The notes under the pieces were generated by a model. That model ran no database searches, was not told where the DNA came from, and was given only the letters and a program-made list of their open reading frames with translations. Both the position numbers and the translations under genes were made by a program. This document shows, piece after piece, positions 33,932 to 48,042 of a DNA stretch of 64,000 bases. Every line of letters starts with the position of its first letter. Position 1 is the stretch's first letter. This DNA comes from Lunularia cruciata (taxonomy: Eukaryota; Streptophyta; Marchantiopsida; Lunulariales; Lunulariaceae): positions 14,947,001-15,011,000 of the forward strand of contig OX419758.1 in the NCBI GenBank assembly GCA_948567375.1. Direction: 5' to 3'.

Positions 33932-36900
33932 ATGGGTTGGCAAGAGGACGATGAGTATGAAGAGGAAGGAGTTGTGGCGGACAGGAATTTGGATTCAAAG
34001 CAGAGGAATGGAGCACCATCGGACCAGAGCTTTAGAGAGTCGTTTTACAGCAGTGGGACAGAGTGGAAATCTTTGTATGAGGTGGATGAATACGGCATGC
34101 CGGTGGACAATGTTGACGATAAGAGTGCTGTAATTCTTCTCGAAGATTTTCAAGGTCAAACTTTTTGCACACGGGATTTGACGACTAAAAAGCAATACAA
34201 CCGCAGCTACAGTGTTGCGGTCCAATCCTCGAGTGATTCCCAGACAGTTTGTATAACTGAGAATGCAGAGGATGTGGATCGGATGTTGACGGCTGGTTGT
34301 TCTGGAAAGCGACAATTTGATTCTGTTGGTGGGAAATCCGCGTCCAAGGTGGCGTCTGGTAAATTGGTGCAAACAGACCTTTTCGGGTTTTTGGGAATTA
34401 AACCTAAGCCGGAGCCAAGCTCAGAGCAGGGTTCTTGTGGCAAGAGACTGAAACAATTAGATATTGGAGTGCTTTTTGGCATTCCACCTGCTGTCAAAAA
34501 TCCTGCTGCTGGAGCAGCGTTCATGTCAAAACTTCAGCGACCAGGGTTATCCACTGAAAATATCAATCAGAGGCGGAAAGGCAGGGGAAGGGACCAATCT
34601 CAGGGACCTGATGTGGTACGAAAATGCCCTTTTTACAAGAAAATGCCAGGTAAAGTAAATGTTTCCAGGATTTCGCTTGTGAATGCTATCGCCTTCGATG
34701 CTTCACGTCGGTAAACTTCACAGAGCGAAAAACCAGCAACAATCCAGAAGTGGGAAAGCAAACCAGATGAAATCTTAGGAAATTAGTAGCTTGTTTGTTT
34801 TATTTATTGTCTCCGTTCCGAAACACGTAATATTGTAGTAATGTTGTTTGGATTGTGGTATATGGTATCTCATCAAAGCGCCTACCGAGAAAGGTATTAC
34901 TGTTTTTGGAGCAAAAACGATGATCACGATTCTTTCATTGTCTAATTATTAAACCACCAACCTTGGGAACAGGTACTTCCTTCACAGTGGATGCCTTTCG
35001 GTATGGAGAAGTGGAGGGTTGTTCGGCTTACTTCCTCACACACTTCCATTATGATCATTATGGGGGCTTGACAAAAGCTTGGAGTCATGGTCCTATTTAC
35101 TGCACACCTGTGACGGCACGTCTTTGTGTGCTTTGCCTCTACGTTGATCCACGGTAAGGTTGTTTGAATGTGTTTCCTTGGTCATGTGTAAGCAGATATC
35201 TATTTAAGTTTCCCACTTCAATTCTGAGGAGCTAGTCCTGAACCCTGAACTGTCTAATGTGATGCAGATGGATCTGTCCGTTGCAGATAGGAGTTACGCA
35301 CATTATCGAGGATGTCGAAGTGAGAATGCTGGAAGCTAACCATTGTCCTGGTGCAGCTCTGATATTGTTTCGTTTTAAGAATGGAACTAGCATACTTCAC
35401 ACTGGTGATTTCCGAGCTTGCAGGAACATGGAGACTTATCCTGAACTTTTAAGTGGCAAGATAGACACAGTGTACTTGGATACGACCTATTGCAATCAGA
35501 GATACAGGTATGATGACTATTAGATCTCTGATTATCAAACAAACTCGTAGCTTTCAGTTTTTGACAAACAGATTATGTAAAGTTTACACAAGAATAAATA
35601 GATCTACTCCAAGAAACTGCCCTCTGTTATCTCCTTTCTCTTAATTGTACTAAAGTGCAACATTGACCCACAAATGTTCATCTTTCAGATTCCCGCTGCA
35701 GGAAGAAGTGATTAAGTTCGTGGTACGACAGACTTGCAATGCTTTAGTCAGCAATAAGAAAACTCTCGTGGTGGTGGGTTCATACAGCATCGGTAAGGAG
35801 CGTGTTTATCACAGTATTGCCGAAGCACTTGGAGTAAGTAAACCACATTACTGAGCAACGTACGGCTCCCTCATTTGTTTGAACAAAGCTAAACCGACTT
35901 CATCTGAAAAACCAGATGCTGTTGATGTATCCTTCTGGTTCTGTGTTCTTAATGGTTTGTAGTAGACGTAGTTGCATCTGGCCGTTTGTTAGGTTTGACT
36001 AAAATTCCGAGACGTTTAGAGCTGACTTTAGTTATTACAGGTGCAGGTATTTGCTGACCAAAATCGTAGGAGAATTCTGACATCACTCGAGTGGCCAGAG
36101 CTAGCATCAAAGCTTTCACTGAATCCAGGCGATACTTTCCTACATGTTCTTCCCCTTTCGACTCTGAATCCTCCGGTGTGCATATTCTACTCATATTTTC
36201 GGAAACTTTTTCCTGTGTTCGCATGACTCTACTAATAGTTGTCGTCTCGCTGCAGTGCACATCAATATTATAAGTTCCTTTTCTTTACCCTAATTATGGC
36301 TACCCCCAAGGAAAATGATTTTTACGAATGTAAACGGTCTTGAAGACTGGTAAGTTAAGCAGGAGTCTTGCATAAGGAAGCTACATTTGCGTATAAGGAA
36401 TATGTATCTCAAATATGAGCCTATATTTGGCTGTATAAAGCCCATAGATCGAAGCCTGAGAGAGTCTGACATGAATCTATTGACAGAAATTGAAAGCGTA
36501 TCTACAAAGCCACGCTCCAAAGTACAGTGCTATATTGGCCTTCCGTCCAACAGGTAAGCAGAGCATGAGCACTTTTCAAGTCCCAGTACTTTTTTGAATT
36601 GTACCTGGTCGTTTTCAAAATATTGTTCTAGGCAATATGAGAGGATAGCATGAGGTGGATCGTCTTGAGTCTATCATGGAGTAGTGATAAAATCTTGTGT
36701 GCTGTTCTGATGATAAAGTTGATTATGCTAGAGTAATGCTAAACTTCACTATGTCTGGTTGTAGGTTGGACCTACTCTGAGAAGGTTGGAGACAAATTAG
36801 AGATGATAAAACCGCAGTGCAGTGGACCAGTTACCATTTTTGGTACGTCCTTGCATATCTCTACTAAGATGTCCAGTAGGCTCCCGACACATGCATAGTG

Positions 36901-37284
36901 CTGAAGTGGATTGTATATGAAAGTGGAGAATTTAAGTACATCAGAAGCAGATCAAGAACCTGTTGCTAGGGTGAATAATCCTTGATTCTTGATATTCTTG
37001 CAGGCGTTCCATATAGTGAACACTCAAGCTTTACAGAACTACAACAATTTATACAGGTTTGTCTGCAGACCTACAAACCCATGCATGGTACGGTGCGAGA
37101 AAATAAACTTCTTACTCTGAGTGTTGGACCTCTTTCAATGGACAGTTCATACACTTGACTCACTTTGGGACTTGTGCTGGGACAGTTCGTACGACCTAGA
37201 AGAATTGTACCGACTGTAAATGTTGGAAAGGCGTCAGACCGGGAGAAAATGCAGGCCTACTTTGATCAATGGCTTGCTCATTGA
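33932..37284 (+). CDS. SNM1: SNM1/DCLRE1-like DNA crosslink-repair nuclease (571 aa, 9 exons)
   Basis: Metallo-beta-lactamase/beta-CASP 5' exonuclease of the SNM1/Pso2 family, which trims DNA at interstrand crosslinks in the nucleus. Coding exons: 33932-34649, 34973-35153, 35268-35507, 35689-35833, 36041-36175, 36487-36553, 36765-36842, 37004-37056, 37186-37284 (1716 bp). All junctions are GT-AG and keep one frame. Residues 1-230 are low-complexity; QTDLFGFL at 147-154 resembles a PCNA-binding box. Family motifs in order: [17 protein letters not shown] (Asp motif 1), HFHYDH (metal site), [47 protein letters not shown] (beta-CASP His) and IVPTVNVG near the C-terminus. All expected catalytic residues are present. 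No N-terminal ubiquitin-binding zinc finger was seen. Start chosen at the first ATG of the long first exon. It stands alone on the plus strand between the peroxidases. Confidence 0.92.
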
Positions 37285-39448
37285 TGTCACTAATCATCAA
37301 TTTGTGACCAGTATAGGAAGAGATGTACACCGAGTGAAAATTCCAAAGGAAAATGTAAGCGTTCCTAGCTTCGTGTGAAGATTTAATATAATGTGACAAA
37401 ATTTGACCATGGCTTCTAAGTTCATCGAATTATTCGATATAGAAGACTTTGGTGGCTCTTCTAACTGAATCTGTCGGAAGAAGGGGTCACCGGTCCTATC
37501 ATCCGGATGGCACACAACACAGGAGCTGTCCAGGGAAAGTAAGTAGACAGATTTGTAATTATGGAGTATAAGGCGGTAAAATTTGCCTGATCTGGTTATT
37601 CAGAAATCATGTTTGGGTGGATTCACCACACTTATGTTGCAATGAAAGTGATGGCGCGTGAGGTCCCCTCTTTATCCTCGACTTTCTTTTCCCTGCTTTA
37701 GGAGGTGTTACCGCGTCTTTGTGTCAGGCTTGAACTCGTCGCATTCACAAAGAAATGACAAAATATCTACACTCTACTGGTCGGTCTGTTGAACAGGTAG
37801 ATCATGTTTATCTTCAAGACCGGGAACAAACTTGAATTACTGACTTGCCCGGCACCCTCGTGGAATACACTGTTGTACGTTTTAAAAAATTCATGTAGTC
37901 GTAGATTTGCCGTTGAACAATCCACAGAGAAAGTGGGAGTGCCATTTTTCTACGAAGTGATAGTCTTTCCCCTCTCTGTACTCTACCTTCTGACATCATC
38001 TTCGATTGCAGTGCATAGAAAGGAGCTAGAAATGTGTTAGTCACCCGACTCCTCGTATTCCTGTTCTTATTGGCCTGATGGTGGAGTTGTCGTGTGATAT
38101 TCAAGTAATAACCGATCAACTGCACTTGCACCGCATAGCAGGACATGCTAATTTCATACCTCTGCAACAATTGCAACTCATTACTGTCGTTCATAGTTCC
38201 CTCGCCCCTGTTTCTACGCTCCTTGCCTACATTTCGATCACAGTAAGGAGTACTGCATGCAACAATCTCCATTGCAAGATCGGATTGCATACTTGCTCAG
38301 AGCTTTTACCCTACATACCTAGACCCATTCCGTCAAGTACAAGGCAACTTTGTGAGTCATGCGCGCTTTGTTTTCTTCTTACATTGAAACGGAGGTCATC
38401 TTGTACCGAGTTGGCTTCAATGTTGGGGGCGGGGGGGCGGCTTCTTTACTTTCACTCCTGAATCCACTGTTTTCTATATCCACAATCATGCAACCTCTGA
38501 ACTACTTTTGCTCCCAGTCTCGCAATTATCGTATTAAGTTCTTGCTGGCAGTTGCATGTACCCTGAACTTCCATTCTACTTCAAGAAGTAATACTCGCTC
38601 CAAGAAGTAGTGCACACTAGCGTATCAGCCAGACAACTGTGTTGTAAAAGAGCGTGGTAATCTGACAACGTAAGGAGGGATCTCGGACGAGACAAAATGG
38701 ATGTAGGTAAGAAATTTGTGCAGCGTTTCATGTACGCCTGCACGTCACCAAAGAAACAGGTTTGGATCATTTAGAGAGATGATAAAGCTGAACATAGCTT
38801 TATGCAATGTTACAAGCACCCGACAGGGCTCTGATATGGTCTGGCTGAGTTTGTCTATATGCTGTGAGAGGCCGCGATTGTCATGTAATTTAAAGAAGAA
38901 TACAAACCACTGCGAATAGCTTGGAACCTTATCCTCGCCAGTTATTACGTGGGAGTGTTGCGAGTACTATACGCAAAATTTCGGGAGTTCCCTAGAAATT
39001 ATAATCTGGATTCTAGTATCATCATAAGGTGACCAACAAGCAACGATGCAAGGTAGCAAACTCTTCATTTACGGTGCATTAATGCAGATTACTTAATTTG
39101 TACTCCTGTGCGTAGAACGCAACGTAGGAATGGCGCACAGAGCGCAACAAATGTACTTGGATGATATTTTTTATACACCAAATAATCCTGATCAAATGTG
39201 ATCAGACAATCCAAATCTAGAGGTTTAACCTCCTTACGATGGTCCTCAATTTACAGCTGCAATCATGATGAGACTTACTGTCTGAGAAACTTGAAGCTAA
39301 TTAAACGACCCATCTGGATCACTCCAGATCGTTTGTGTTTTGGATGACAGCTATAAAACCAGCCGTTATGAACATCTACTACTGGCATGATTAGTAAGCA
39401 GCAAAAATCATACTTGAATCAGGTTCACAATGTGCTGAAGTCCAGATT
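37285..39448. other. intergenic, no gene recognised
   Basis: Between the SNM1 stop and the peroxidase 2 stop, so it holds two convergent 3' flanks. A 158-codon minus-strand frame (37814-38290) overlaps a 127-codon plus-strand frame (38078-38461); neither shows a known motif. A G-rich run lies at 38425-38440. Confidence 0.4.
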
Positions 39449-41151
<1,703 letters not shown>

Positions 41152-41465
41152 ATTCACAGGAAAATCGATCTAAGAATGTTTTCAGTTGTGTTATTTTGGT
41201 GTACTTTTCTGAAATTGGATTTCAAGACCAGCCTAAGGTAATTCACATTCCTGCACAATATCAATAAAACGTCACGTGAGAATGTTATAGACGTTGTGGA
41301 ACAATTGGAAAATGAAGTGCGGTTGCATGTAGAGTTCATAGAGTGCAGAAAGCCACAACTGCTCAGAGTACGAAATTTGTGACTTACGAGCAAAGGACCT
41401 TATCAGGTTCAAGCTCCAACAAGCGAGCTTGTGTAAATTGTTGATTCACACTTCTTGGACTGTCC

Positions 41466-41472
41466 ATTTATA
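41466..41472 (-). promoter_or_regulatory. TATA box of peroxidase gene 2
   Basis: TATAAAT on the minus strand in the context TATAAATGGAC, shared with gene 1, about 315 bases before the start codon. The interval holds the probable 137-bp 5'UTR intron (GTAAGT at 41387, acceptor AG at 41252-41251). Confidence 0.55.
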
Positions 41473-44400
41473 CTCCTCGATCTACACAGAACAGGCCAAG
41501 GGACTGCTACAGATTCTTAATATGCGAGGTCCCTTGGCAGAGGTCCTGCGCCAACAGTCATGGACATGAAGGTCCGATCATTGTTCTCATCAGATTCAGC
41601 GTATTAATTACCCAATTCGACATGGATTCCACTGTTTACAGCACTTTTACATGTCAATAAGTGCCACACAGCCACTTTCAGGCCCACAAAATCCCTCCCC
41701 ATAGCACGAAGGTAGTGTGGAACAACAGTGGTAATTCTGAGACCAATGATTTCAGTTTCTTCTTAGAGACTCAGTCAAAATTTACTCAACCGGTTTACAG
41801 AGAATCTCCCCGGAGCAAACATCTATTCAGTTCGAGTGTTTCCTCGAGACCTAGTCGCCCTGCTATTTTCATCACTCCAGGACGGCCATGCTATGGAGGA
41901 ATAGAAAAGATAATGTCTTTCCTGAGAAATTCAGTCATGCAAGTGGGTATTTTGTGGAGTAAAGTATAACACTCTATCTATAGCTTCCGTTAGGCTCAAC
42001 CACAAGCCAGATTCTGATCTTCCCTTGCTCTATGGCTTCAAGACATGGCCCTTGCATGTTACTGTCGGACGCGGATTTCCTAACTTCTCTTGACTATTGC
42101 CGCATCTTGTTTACGCAGGAATAACGGTCCGTGTACTGGTGGTCATCAGTTTACTTATACTGAGTCAGTTTGAAAATTCTCACGCACAACTGCATGCCAA
42201 TATAAGCGCACTTTATGTTGATGAATTCAACATGAAGACACTCGAATAAGCATGCAGCATGAGAAACATGAGTTGCTGATCTAGTCGAATTTATCGAAGC
42301 ATTTGAAAGACATTGAAGTGAAAATTAGGCTATTGTGCTAAGTATCTGTGTTCCACTAAGCTCGAGTTAATCATCACCCTCTCAACGTTTATTTATTATT
42401 CCTTAGGATTTGAATTCGACCACTGGTATGCGATTGGATTGTCTGCCCTGCGTCCTCCTTGTAAAGAGTCCATTATAGAAACTTATGTTTCTGATAAGTT
42501 TCTGGCGTGTCACAGTTGGTGATCCATTGGCGATCATTGAAGACATTTACATAGGTTTATCTCATGATTTAGGGTCACCATGACCAATTAAACCCATTTA
42601 ATCACAATTTTATCCCAATTTAAAACTAATTATGATAGTCATCAAGTTACTTTCCCGTGTAAGAACTCTAGTATTCTAGCGCGCAATTGAGTCATGAAAT
42701 TATAAAGTTGTTGATTCAATTGGGTTGAAATGAAATCCTGTTTAGTTGTGAAACCGTTGTACATTGCAGACCACATCGATCATTGACGTCGTGGAGAATT
42801 ATACGAAGGAGACATTGTCAAGGATGCTGCACCAGAATTGCCGGACGATTTCATCAGGAATTTGCTTGGCAGTAATTCTTAGATCTAGATACTCCTACCT
42901 ACTGATGGGGTCTTCCCATCCTTCTTGCCTTCACACGCGGTCGCGTTTCTCTCTGATACTACCTTCTTCAACAAGTTCTGGGAAAATACCGTTTTGTTCA
43001 ACCTTCTCCCAATGAAACTTTCCATTGAATTATGAACAGGATTATGATTCTTCTATTTTTCAACAGTCTATTTTAAAAACTTTAATTCTACAGTCTAATT
43101 TATCTTTTATGAAACTTTCCGTGGGATTATTTTGTTCGGATGAGACAAGTGGGTAATAAGGCGTCAGGAAGAGGTCATAAGAGAAATGGCCGAAGAATGG
43201 AAGAGAGTAAACTGGCCATAGGCGACATAAATATGGGTGCTAGGTTAAGGAGGGTGCTCATTTCTGATGAGTTAGAAGAACTTACCAGATGACAGTGTAA
43301 ATATTGAAATAGGTTGAGGAAGACACTCAGTTGGAGAGAATAAGAAATGTCATATATTGTTTATGATTGACTTTTACTAGGATAAATCTTTTTATTACAA
43401 GAAAAGAAATAATAGAATTGTACCAAAATTTGGAGGTGTGAGAAGAAGATGGATTCAGAGCAATCTTATATCTTAATAATGCTTTTGTATTGGGTATGAG
43501 AATACATGATGGATAAAAGAATTCATATAAAGTGAGAGTGATCGAGAGATTCATCGCCCAATGTGAATCTGTATGAGATCCCATAACCTAATATCACTAA
43601 GATTGGGCATTGAGGTAGGATATCCAAGTTCAAAATAATTGCTTATAATAACCAAGAATAAGGGAAAATTTCTAATTTTTTTTATTGGATTCTCAATGCT
43701 TTTCATTCTTTTTAGCTATTCTAAATTTTGAAATGGTAACTTTTCTAGGTATTATTACAAGACTGATTGCCATTTTTCGGTGAATATCCTAAAATGGACT
43801 GCTTTCAAAATTCTTTTACCTTCTAAATTTAAATTCTTGTGCCAATAGTTTATCCAAAAGTTTAAAATTGGTAGTTTGGACAGTTTCATAATTACGGCAT
43901 ATTTAACATATTTTAAACTAAATTTTGGGGGAAAAGAAATTCACTATTAAATTATTTGAGACATATTAGAAAATTTTATGCACATTTTTTTGTAAAATTT
44001 ATGAATAGAGCTTCTAATGGTTTGAATCTCATAAGTCATAAAAAATAAAATCTGTTGTGTAAAACTTAACTTGAACCAAATTTCTGTAAAATTGAGAATG
44101 TTCATAAGAAAACAAACATTATGTTTCAACCGGCTTTTGTCAAGGTTTGCGCCTCATAAGTCATTCAGATTTTGAACAAAGCCTCTACGTAGATTTGTTT
44201 TCTGTAGTATCAAACCTAGGTTTTACAACCTCCTTGAGTATCTACTTCTACTTAGTAAGAACTTTTTCTCCAATATCGTTTTTTCCAACTACAAAGTTGG
44301 AGAATGTTAACTTAACTATGAAAATTTTGATTCAATATTGCCAGTTGAGATATACATTCTATATCAATGTTAGGAGTAGAACTAATGTATACTGTGCACT

Positions 44401-44710
44401 TGCCTCTATACATTGTTTGCTTCTCCCTGGATAATATCTTTTACTAACAATTTTCTCTCTTTGGTTTCGGACCAAAAACATTTTGTTGGTATACAGATGC
44501 AGATGCTCTAAAGGAATACATCTGTTTTTTCTTGAAAAATAATTGCCTTCTCCTTACAATCTGACATCTTGACCTAATATAATGCTTAGAATGTAGGTAG
44601 TCAAATGAGTAATGAGGGAGATTCAAAAATAGAGTCCAATGAAGTTTAGCAGGTTACCCACATTTGACCTTGGATTGGGAGGTAAATCTGATGCTAGCCA
44701 AAGAATGTGG

Positions 44711-44744
44711 ATAAGATACGATAAGATAAGATAAGATAAGATAG
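44711..44744. repeat. ATAAG pentanucleotide microsatellite
   Basis: About seven copies of ATAAG, one of them imperfect (ATACG). Confidence 0.85.
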
Positions 44745-45711
44745 AGGAAGAAAAAGCAGGAAGCTCTAGTTTTGGCAGATGAAAAATTGGATAGGCGCTA
44801 AAAAGAAGTAATGGGGTCAGTAAGTTGGATGCAAAATAGGCCAAAAAGTTGCAAAAATATCAATCCGCTTGAAGAAGGCAAGCAATAGCAAGTGAAGAAT
44901 TAGATTTACTGACCTATTTTAGAAGGTGAAGAACTCGTAGCGAAATATCTAAATTTGAGATGCTGGTCAAGACTCCTTCAAAGTCATTTTTAAATCATGA
45001 TGAATGAAATTATGACTGTGTATGAGAAAGCATGAAGGATGAGACAACCCTATAAGTAACGATACACAGAGTCCAAGTTCAAGAAAGATCAATACCTCTA
45101 TTAGCGTGTACTATAAAATCTCACCACTTAATCCTGTTAACATACCTCATCAAGTTCCTTAGCTAGTTAGCATAATATTAACTATCTTTTACAGTCAAAC
45201 ATAACATGTATCAGCACAAGTGTCTTATAGATGACATTGTACCATAATAGTAATGTGTGAAACTGCATTTCCTTCTCTAGCTGAAATTACAGAGAAGAAA
45301 GTATAAAATATGAAACCCTTAGCCATTTGGTTCCACGAAGATGCCAGACAATGATCCAATGCCAGATGTTCAAGACCAAAATATAGTAAACATTAATTGA
45401 ATAAAAAGGATGTATGTATCCTCCCGAAAAGACAAAAGCTCATCAAATCATACAAACGGAACGGGTGGTTTGTTTGGACGTCAGCGGCTTCTGATGAGCA
45501 CTAAACACGTTAATGTGAGTGCACGAAACTTACATGCAAATCAGGCGTCAATTGTCAACTACTATAATAAAATTATGCTGAAGATTCAGAAGATAAGAAC
45601 TTGTCAACTAAGTTGCTGCCCCGATTTAACCCCAACAAATCTAAATAAAAGCGGTCTCCGTCTTTAAACAATAAAAATAAAGTAAAGGAATTGATACTTT
45701 CACCACCCATG

Positions 45712-45858
45712 TTGATTTCCACACCCCCAGCATATACAGCGAAATAATAATTCCAATTTCTCGAATTGCCAGGCAAATGATATTTCGTACCATTTTTGAT
45801 ATTTCCACCCCCTACTATGTGCAACGGAAAAATCATTCCATCTTCTCGAGTTGCAGGG
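45712..45858. repeat. imperfect direct repeat, units of about 62 bp
   Basis: Units at 45712-45773 and 45796-45858 both run from a TTGAT and TTTCCAC start through an AATCATTCCA or AATAATTCCA middle to a TCTCGA and TTGC end, about 84 bases apart. A shorter direct repeat (CACTTTCAACT) follows at about 45891-45925. Confidence 0.55.
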
Positions 45859-48015
45859 TCGTGATACTATATTAAAACCTTTTAGTAGCACACTTTCAAC
45901 TCATTCCAGTAGCCCACTTTCAACTAAGGCTCTACAACCCCCCCTTTCAAAAGTCTTGGAGAGATATTCCGTGCACAAGTATTTCAATTTCACACACCCA
46001 CAAGATGTGAAGGGGATGGGAACGGCTATTTCCAGGCGGTGACGTTGGCCCTCACGAATGAAGATGGGTGGCCTTAGATCCAACAGCGAAAGGAGGTCAC
46101 CCTCCAAGTGGGGGTATGGAAATGTCAAAATTGGTGAGCGGAAATACTTATTAAAAAAATAATTAATTTTGAAATAAACTATTATGTTTGAATCTCTCAT
46201 TGACATGCTCTTAAACATATAAATTTACTCTACAAAGCTTAAGCCCAGGTAAGCCAACGATTGTGTAACACGGATGACATTGCAGCCTTCTTGAGTAAAG
46301 GATTCATGAGGAAGCTGAGCTGCTATGGATATCGTTTTTGTTCTCATGAGGTTAACAGTTACTATACTTCGAAAGAGATTTTATTATGAGTGAGAATTAC
46401 GTGTTAATGAGGATTACGTACTTCTATAGGTGCACTACAAGAGACCATGCCGGTTTAGGTCTACGTGTATTGTAGTTATAAACAAGGACAGCAACTTGGT
46501 TGATACGAAGAAAATTTTGGATCATAATATTAGGTTGACAATTACAACCGCTAGTCTTGTTTGGAGTGCAAGTTTAAGTTAGTGCAATTTCTTTCACCAC
46601 AATCACATAAACGTGCTCTTTGCTCAACAGCACGAGCTAAAGTTTCATTTCTTGTTCCCATTATGTGGTTCTCACCACTGGACTTCGCAATTGGGTGACT
46701 CCTTAATTAACTAATTCTTGTCTTACTTGAGAGAAGCGACACTAGCGATAACGCATTCAAAGGTTGTGAGGAAGTGTGAAGTTAAAAGCACATAACATCA
46801 GAAGTAGCTTGCAAGGCTAAAGTTAGTTAGGAGAGTGAAGCAAGTTTCGTTGTAGCACTATCAGAAAAGAGTAACTTGATTCAGAAACTCTGCAAGCGGG
46901 AAGGGACTAGAACTACCGCATTGTTGTGTGATTTTCGTTCCAAGACGTTAGGTTTTGCATTGTAACAAATGCACGTGTACATAGTATGGACTTTTCCCAG
47001 TTGTCGAGGTCTGTTTGGCTCCGCATGCAATTAAGGGACTAAATTTAATTAAATAGGATTTCGTTTGGATAACGTCTTTGGTTTCTTCGGATTGCAGTGA
47101 TATGTCCTTTTACAGTAGTTGCCAGTTTTGACCTAGTCAGCATTCAACCTGACGTCTACACGTTTAACACAGAGATTATGTTCTTAACCAGACGAAGCTC
47201 GTCTTCATGTTTGATCTTGTCCCGCAAAGGAATGACAGTGTTTCATTTACTGTAGTGGTCCACTTGACGCCGTGACGTAGCCCTAAGGTGTTTGGCATCG
47301 AGATTTTTGTCAACACAGACTTTGAGTGTGCTTGCGCCGCAGCCACAAACCCCTATGAAGGAAGGAACCACAGTCACTGGGATTTAAGAAGCATTAAAAT
47401 AAGAACAACAATTTGTGAGGAATGGAGCACATGTTTACGAGATGATTGCCTTATCTTGTCAAAAGATAGAAGCTATTCCGATATACAATGCATGCAAGAC
47501 GGACAACCGGAAAAGCTTCTCTGTCGTGTTGTGAGCTCCACCATGCTCCTTTATTGCTTATAGACAAGACTGGGCTCGAAAGTCGCAGCTTAACATGACT
47601 TCGGACGTTATCTTAGCTCGAGAAAGGAGCACTACAAAGAGGCAACATGGTTAAATTGCCATGAATTCGCATGACAGTTCCATGGTTTCTCCTAGTACAG
47701 CTAATCTGGGCTTCAGATTCATCTACTTTTGGTGGAGGTAAAATGGACTTTGAAGCTTCGATCCATACAAAAGGATTGGATCCTCACTACTGCTGCTGTG
47801 CGCATGGTGCATGGTGACACGCAAGGAATCCCTAATGTTCGAAGCCAGGGTAGTACCCGACTTGAAGAATCGTTCCTGTTCCTGATAGATCTAACAGTGA
47901 GCAGAATCAATTGCTTTATTGATTGCATCTGATGCCAGAAGGTGTTTATGTCGAATGCTTGAGGAGTCGGGGGAAGGCGTGCTGAATTGCTGGGCCATAC
48001 AGAAATGTTTGCCTA

Positions 48016-48042
48016 ATGCCCCACAGTGCACATGTGGGGCAT
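48016..48042. repeat. short perfect inverted repeat (hairpin)
   Basis: ATGCCCCACA at 48016-48025 and its exact complement TGTGGGGCAT at 48033-48042 enclose a 7-base loop. No adjacent gene or T-run is evident. Confidence 0.6.

Noticed and set aside
38425-38440. G-quadruplex candidate
   Set aside because: Only two long G runs and a short one in 16 bases; not enough for a confident four-stack motif.
37814-38461. Overlapping 158- and 127-codon ORFs on opposite strands between SNM1 and peroxidase 2
   Set aside because: No domain motif, no splice context tying them to a gene and mutual overlap; treated as chance frames in non-coding DNA.
41661-41969. 102-codon plus-strand ORF upstream of peroxidase 2
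   Set aside because: Serine-rich reading without family motifs; lies in the promoter region of peroxidase 2.
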